This document shows positions 60,901 through 64,000 of a stretch of 64,000 nt of DNA, piece by piece. The number at the start of each line of letters is the position of its first letter. Within the stretch, counting starts at the first letter, position 1. Where the stretch lies: positions 74,930 through 138,929 of the forward strand of contig JAQFWX010000012.1 of the NCBI GenBank assembly GCA_027605045.1, written 5' to 3'. Source of the stretch: Phallus indusiatus. Lineage: Eukaryota; Basidiomycota; Agaricomycetes; Phallales; Phallaceae. Below the pieces are notes generated by a model that saw only the letters and a program-made list of their open reading frames with translations, made no database searches and was not told the origin of the DNA. Position numbers and translations under genes: made by a program.

Positions 60901-62336
60901 GGAGAAATCAAACTCGACATTGAACGAGGATCATGGTGGACTATGATCCAAGTTTAGGAATACTATATTTCACATTATTCGGCCGAGGCGTTCGAAAGTC
61001 CGTTTGGTTCTGTGACGTGTTTGCCTGGATGTTTTAGTTTGTATCGGATTCGGACGGCAGACAAGGGCCGACCCATCATTATCTCAAACCGGATTATCGA
61101 CGAATACTCTGAACGTAACGTTGACACTCTTCACAAGAAAAGTCTTGTATCCTTGGGAGAAAATCGATATCTCACGACCCTGCTCTTAAAACACTTCCCT
61201 ACCCACCTACAGGACAAAGTTCTCTCCAGATGGTATACTATCGCCCCCGACAAATGGACTGTTTTGCTTTCTCAACGTCATCATTGGATTACCACATTCA
61301 CAACCTTTGCGAACTGTCTTTTTTTCTGAGCTATGCGGCTTCTGCTGCTTCTCTATGTGGTTCATCCGTCTTCGTTGATCTCCTCGGACGATTGTATTCT
61401 GTCTGCCACCGCTTTTAATGTAAGTCAAATACATTCACGTTTTGAGCGCGTCGCTGATGTCTTCTCAAAGCTATTATACCTAATCATTACTGTCGCTCTC
61501 CGTGAAGTACCAATTCCCATCATTTCTCTAGGATTGATCACCGTCGTCTACGGTCTCCAGGCCGTCATCTTCATCCTGAAGTGGGAGTTTATGCTGGTCG
61601 GCTGGACGGTAATCTATATCCTTGCGTATGTGCCCATTGTATTGTGAACATACTTTCTGACATATCCTCCGATGGTTAATCGGTTTACAGTTCTTCTTAC
61701 CCTCGTATTCTTTCTGGCATATGGACGATCATTGGCGGGGGTTACAACCGCAAAGTGATTGTAGCTATTACGAGAAGATTGACGAATTCACGATGCCACT
61801 CAAGAAGTTCAGTACATAGGAAGCGGAAGCATGGGACGCTGTGTTGGGACATACTGGCTTCAATCAACTGGGAGGAAAACCCGCGCCCTCTCCCGGTCAA
61901 GGAACACCACGTCTTCAATTACCAAAACCAGTCGGCGACATTAACCTTGGGATGAATAGTTTCTCTTCAGGGATGCTAATAGAGCATGACTTCGCTATTT
62001 CGATTTGGCGGTGTTGTTGCATCTGCTTTTCCCCCTTCTCGTGTAGGAATGCCACACAATCACCTCCAATGCCGTTTTTTACCTATGGGTGGTGGAATGG
62101 GCTCCAGATCTAGCTGGTCCATCGGATACGATGTGGTCCCGCGATTTCTACGGGAACACCAAGTCTCTATGGCGTCCCAATACCTTCTGGGCCGAGGAGC
62201 ACTGTCATGCCGATGTGTATGCCCGTCGCCTGGACTTGGTAACAATGGGATCAATCAGTGGACGACTCCAATGTCAACATTCTCCGTGCCATCTGTTCCG
62301 TTTTTACAGCACTATCTTGCCACACAGAACTTGATA
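57915..62336 (+). pseudogene. Chitin synthase, class V, copy C, decayed and mosaic
   Basis: Same order as copy A: VANIMHRSMKS (57925), motor from about 58210, with the frame open across LDHVSRLLGV, VRKELYSVVL and AVQRDASVRNLYAMLFAYVV, NNSACVMLLRG (58910), PNHFDKRRVKAQIKSLLLPD (about 59475) and YDAWKMIEDGL, then the low-complexity GAGGGGDEDAT. It lacks the TAEVINDG segment (shared with B), the cytochrome b5 part (a deletion at about 60240 that joins TGGTGTC to AAGTTAGACG) and the donor-site half of GT2 (shared with A). TAG replaces the Tyr of VYEYY at about 60955, and QRHHW replaces QxxRW. Membrane segments at about 61490-61640 (ISLGLITVVYGLQAVIF) are better kept than in A. It is cut at about 62336 by a retroelement. 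Up to about 58080 it follows copy B; just after, it follows copy A. Confidence 0.88.
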
Positions 62337-63401
62337 AAGGCATTACACGCGAACCGCCGCGTCAGTGTAAGAGAAAAGTGCTAAAAAACGCAGTGCAGAC
62401 TCGTCTTAGAGATAAATCTAAACTCTTTTCGTATCTTCTTCCGAGAAACGCCATTTAAAGCCAGTCGAACCACTGGAAAGCTCGAAAATGCCTGCGGAGC
62501 CCGACGACTATGGTGCAGGGACGCAAACGAGACGAACGGCTGGTAACCAAACCAGCACGATTACGGACATGAAGAAAGCAAGAGAGTACTTATGTGCGGT
62601 GGGGTTCCTGAGGAAAGAAGAAGAAATTACAATGGAAGACATTGGGCAATGGCTGATTACCCTGTCCGAAGGAAACGAGTCCAGCACAGGCAGAATCAAA
62701 AGCACGGTCAAGGCTTTGGGAGTAGCCCTTCAAGAACTGATACCAAATGGATATGCGAATGCGGTAACGGAAGCAATTTCAAGCAGGTTTAAGGAAACAC
62801 TTGACACAATCAACGAAGCTACGAACACCCTGAAGAAGCTAGCGATCGAAAGCGGCAAACCCCAAGAAAGACCCCCCGCAAGCAATACAAGGACTTTTGC
62901 GGATATTGCAAAAAGAACAGCTAAGCCAAGCTCAGAGAAACCAAATGTGAAAGCAAGGACGGTCTTCCTGGACAAAGCCTCAGATGCCGAAGAATTCACC
63001 TTGTATGAGCTTACAGAGGAGGAGCTGGTGAAGAAAGTCAATCAATCAGTGGTTCGTGTTGGAAAAGGCAAAAGCATAACACCACGAGGGAGAGTCACGT
63101 GCGCTCGAAAGCTGAAGAACGGCGGAATCATGCTGGAGACAAGTGATGAGGAAACAGTCGGATGGCTCGAGGCGCATTCCGAAGAAGTCTCGGACACTCA
63201 GCGGCAATCAAGACCAGAAGCTATACCCTAGTTGCGGAATCGGTGCCAGTATCTTTCGATGACAAGGCCACTGGCTCTGTGTTGTACCGTCACATGAAAG
63301 AAAAGGAAAAAAAAACACAACTGACTGAGGACACAGAATGTAAGTCATTCTCAGAGTCTTTGCAACTTATTTACAAACACGTCAAACAACAATCCAGATG
63401 A
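62337..63401 (+). mobile_element. LINE-type (non-LTR) retrotransposon, 5' part with ORF1
   Basis: Inserted in chitin synthase copy C: the ACACAGAACTTGATA shared with copy A is followed here by unrelated sequence. A leader of about 150 bases is followed by ORF1 (62488-63231). No reverse transcriptase is recognisable in the remaining 600 bases, so the element is 3'-truncated, rearranged or continues beyond recognition. The 3' end given is the last point where ORF1-like reading is seen. Confidence 0.6.
62488..63401 (+). pseudogene. LINE ORF1 (Gag-like) protein, frameshifted
   Basis: ATG 62488 opens 247 codons. A helical N-terminal part (STVKALGVALQELIPNGYAN, then FKETLDTINEATNTLKKLA) is followed by TFADIAKRTAKPS, a basic KARTVFLDKASDAE, then LTEEELVKKVNQS and ARKLKNGGIMLETSDEETVGWL. 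This is the layout of ORF1 proteins of basidiomycete non-LTR elements, in which an FADx-x-K motif precedes an RRM-like segment that binds element RNA. The frame ends at 63231, but the expected continuation (IKTRSYTLVAESVPVSFD) is in another frame from about 63187, so one base has been lost there. The continuation runs to a stop at 63401. No CCHC zinc knuckle is visible. Confidence 0.65.
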
Positions 63402-64000
63402 GGATCTATCGAATACGCTACAGGTTAACAAACAAGAAATTTTGAAGGTGGCAAATCTTAGTATGCAGGGGCCATTGGTCTCTCAAAGTAGCTCGACGGA
63501 CACAGCACTGATAAAAATCGTGTAAGAATATATGGTCTGAGAGGGAATGAGGCGGTAAGTAGATAAATGATTTTGCTTGTGACCCGCATTTATAAAAACC
63601 GTTTTAGTCTCGCGAAATGCTAGTATCTTTAGCTAGGGAAACACCTGAGGTGAGAGCGGCACTAGGTAGATTTCATATGTGAGTTATACTAGAGGGGCGA
63701 TGATAGAAAGAGAAGTTGATCATTTTTATAGTCGTGAGATTGATGTAATGCAGCTTCATTCAGCACACATGACGACTGGGTGGGTAAAGCAAGAGGAAAA
63801 TAATGGCAAGTCGCTATTAAAAATTAAAAATTTAAAAAAATGGATTTTAATGGGTGGTAATTGCAATTAACCATAGACAACAAAAACACTGTATCCCAGT
63901 CAACGATTTGCCAGGACACCATAACGGCGTTATTGGTCAAAGTAGGAACTCTCGAGTATAAAATCAAATACCAAAATCATACGTTCCAAAAAAGGATCGA
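63402..64000. other. Unassigned sequence at window end
   Basis: AT-rich with a T/A-rich run near 63820-63850. No recognisable element ORF2, no gene. It may be decayed retroelement or its target. Confidence 0.4.

Overview
This window is one chromosome end of a filamentous basidiomycete, probably an agaricomycete. It opens with telomere repeats. Its introns are very short (about 40-70 nt, GT...AG), and the gene families are fungal: myosin-motor (class V) chitin synthase, a basidiomycete 7-TM family, COP9 subunit 2, Sad1/USP39 and an OrsD-type zinc-finger protein. The sequence is subtelomeric in character: a few genes that look intact are scattered among long gene-poor stretches, decayed genes and segmental duplications.

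Layout. 1-195: telomere of TTTAGGG/TTTAGG units. 485-2509: a gene whose 5' part is missing, next to the telomere, with a complete relative at 31844-34697 on the minus strand. The complete relative has two C2H2 fingers (OrsD-like) and a C-terminal region with the spacing of a tyrosine-recombinase active site. About 4.8-9.2 kb (copy A, +), 22.6-23.8 kb (D, +), 24.2-25.8 kb (B, -) and 57.9-62.3 kb (C, +): four broken copies of one chitin synthase gene. They share a stop codon where all can be compared, all three legible QxxRW motifs are damaged, and each copy has its own deletions. Copy C is a mosaic, nearly identical to B up to about 58080 and nearly identical to A just after it. Two pieces of a PH-domain-like gene (21.0-22.2 and 29.4-31.6 kb) are duplicated around the same region.

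Between these lie ordinary genes: a 7-TM protein (10952-12201), a small chromodomain protein (16760-17266), a zinc-ribbon protein (18623-19511), a casein kinase 1 fragment (36026-36655), a Sad1/USP39 homologue with three indels (38696-40686, -), COP9 subunit 2 with one indel (40860-42873), an F-box protein (50936-52127) and a decayed P4-ATPase flippase (52402-54900, -). A LINE-type retroelement interrupts chitin synthase copy C at about 62337.

I see no operon-like cooperation. The unifying process is subtelomeric duplication, gene conversion, truncation and decay. The most interesting gene family is the OrsD-finger/tyrosine-recombinase-like pair, because it sits in exactly the region being rearranged. 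All homology statements come from reading translations and comparing repeats by eye; no database search or alignment program was run. Some single-base indels could be assembly errors.
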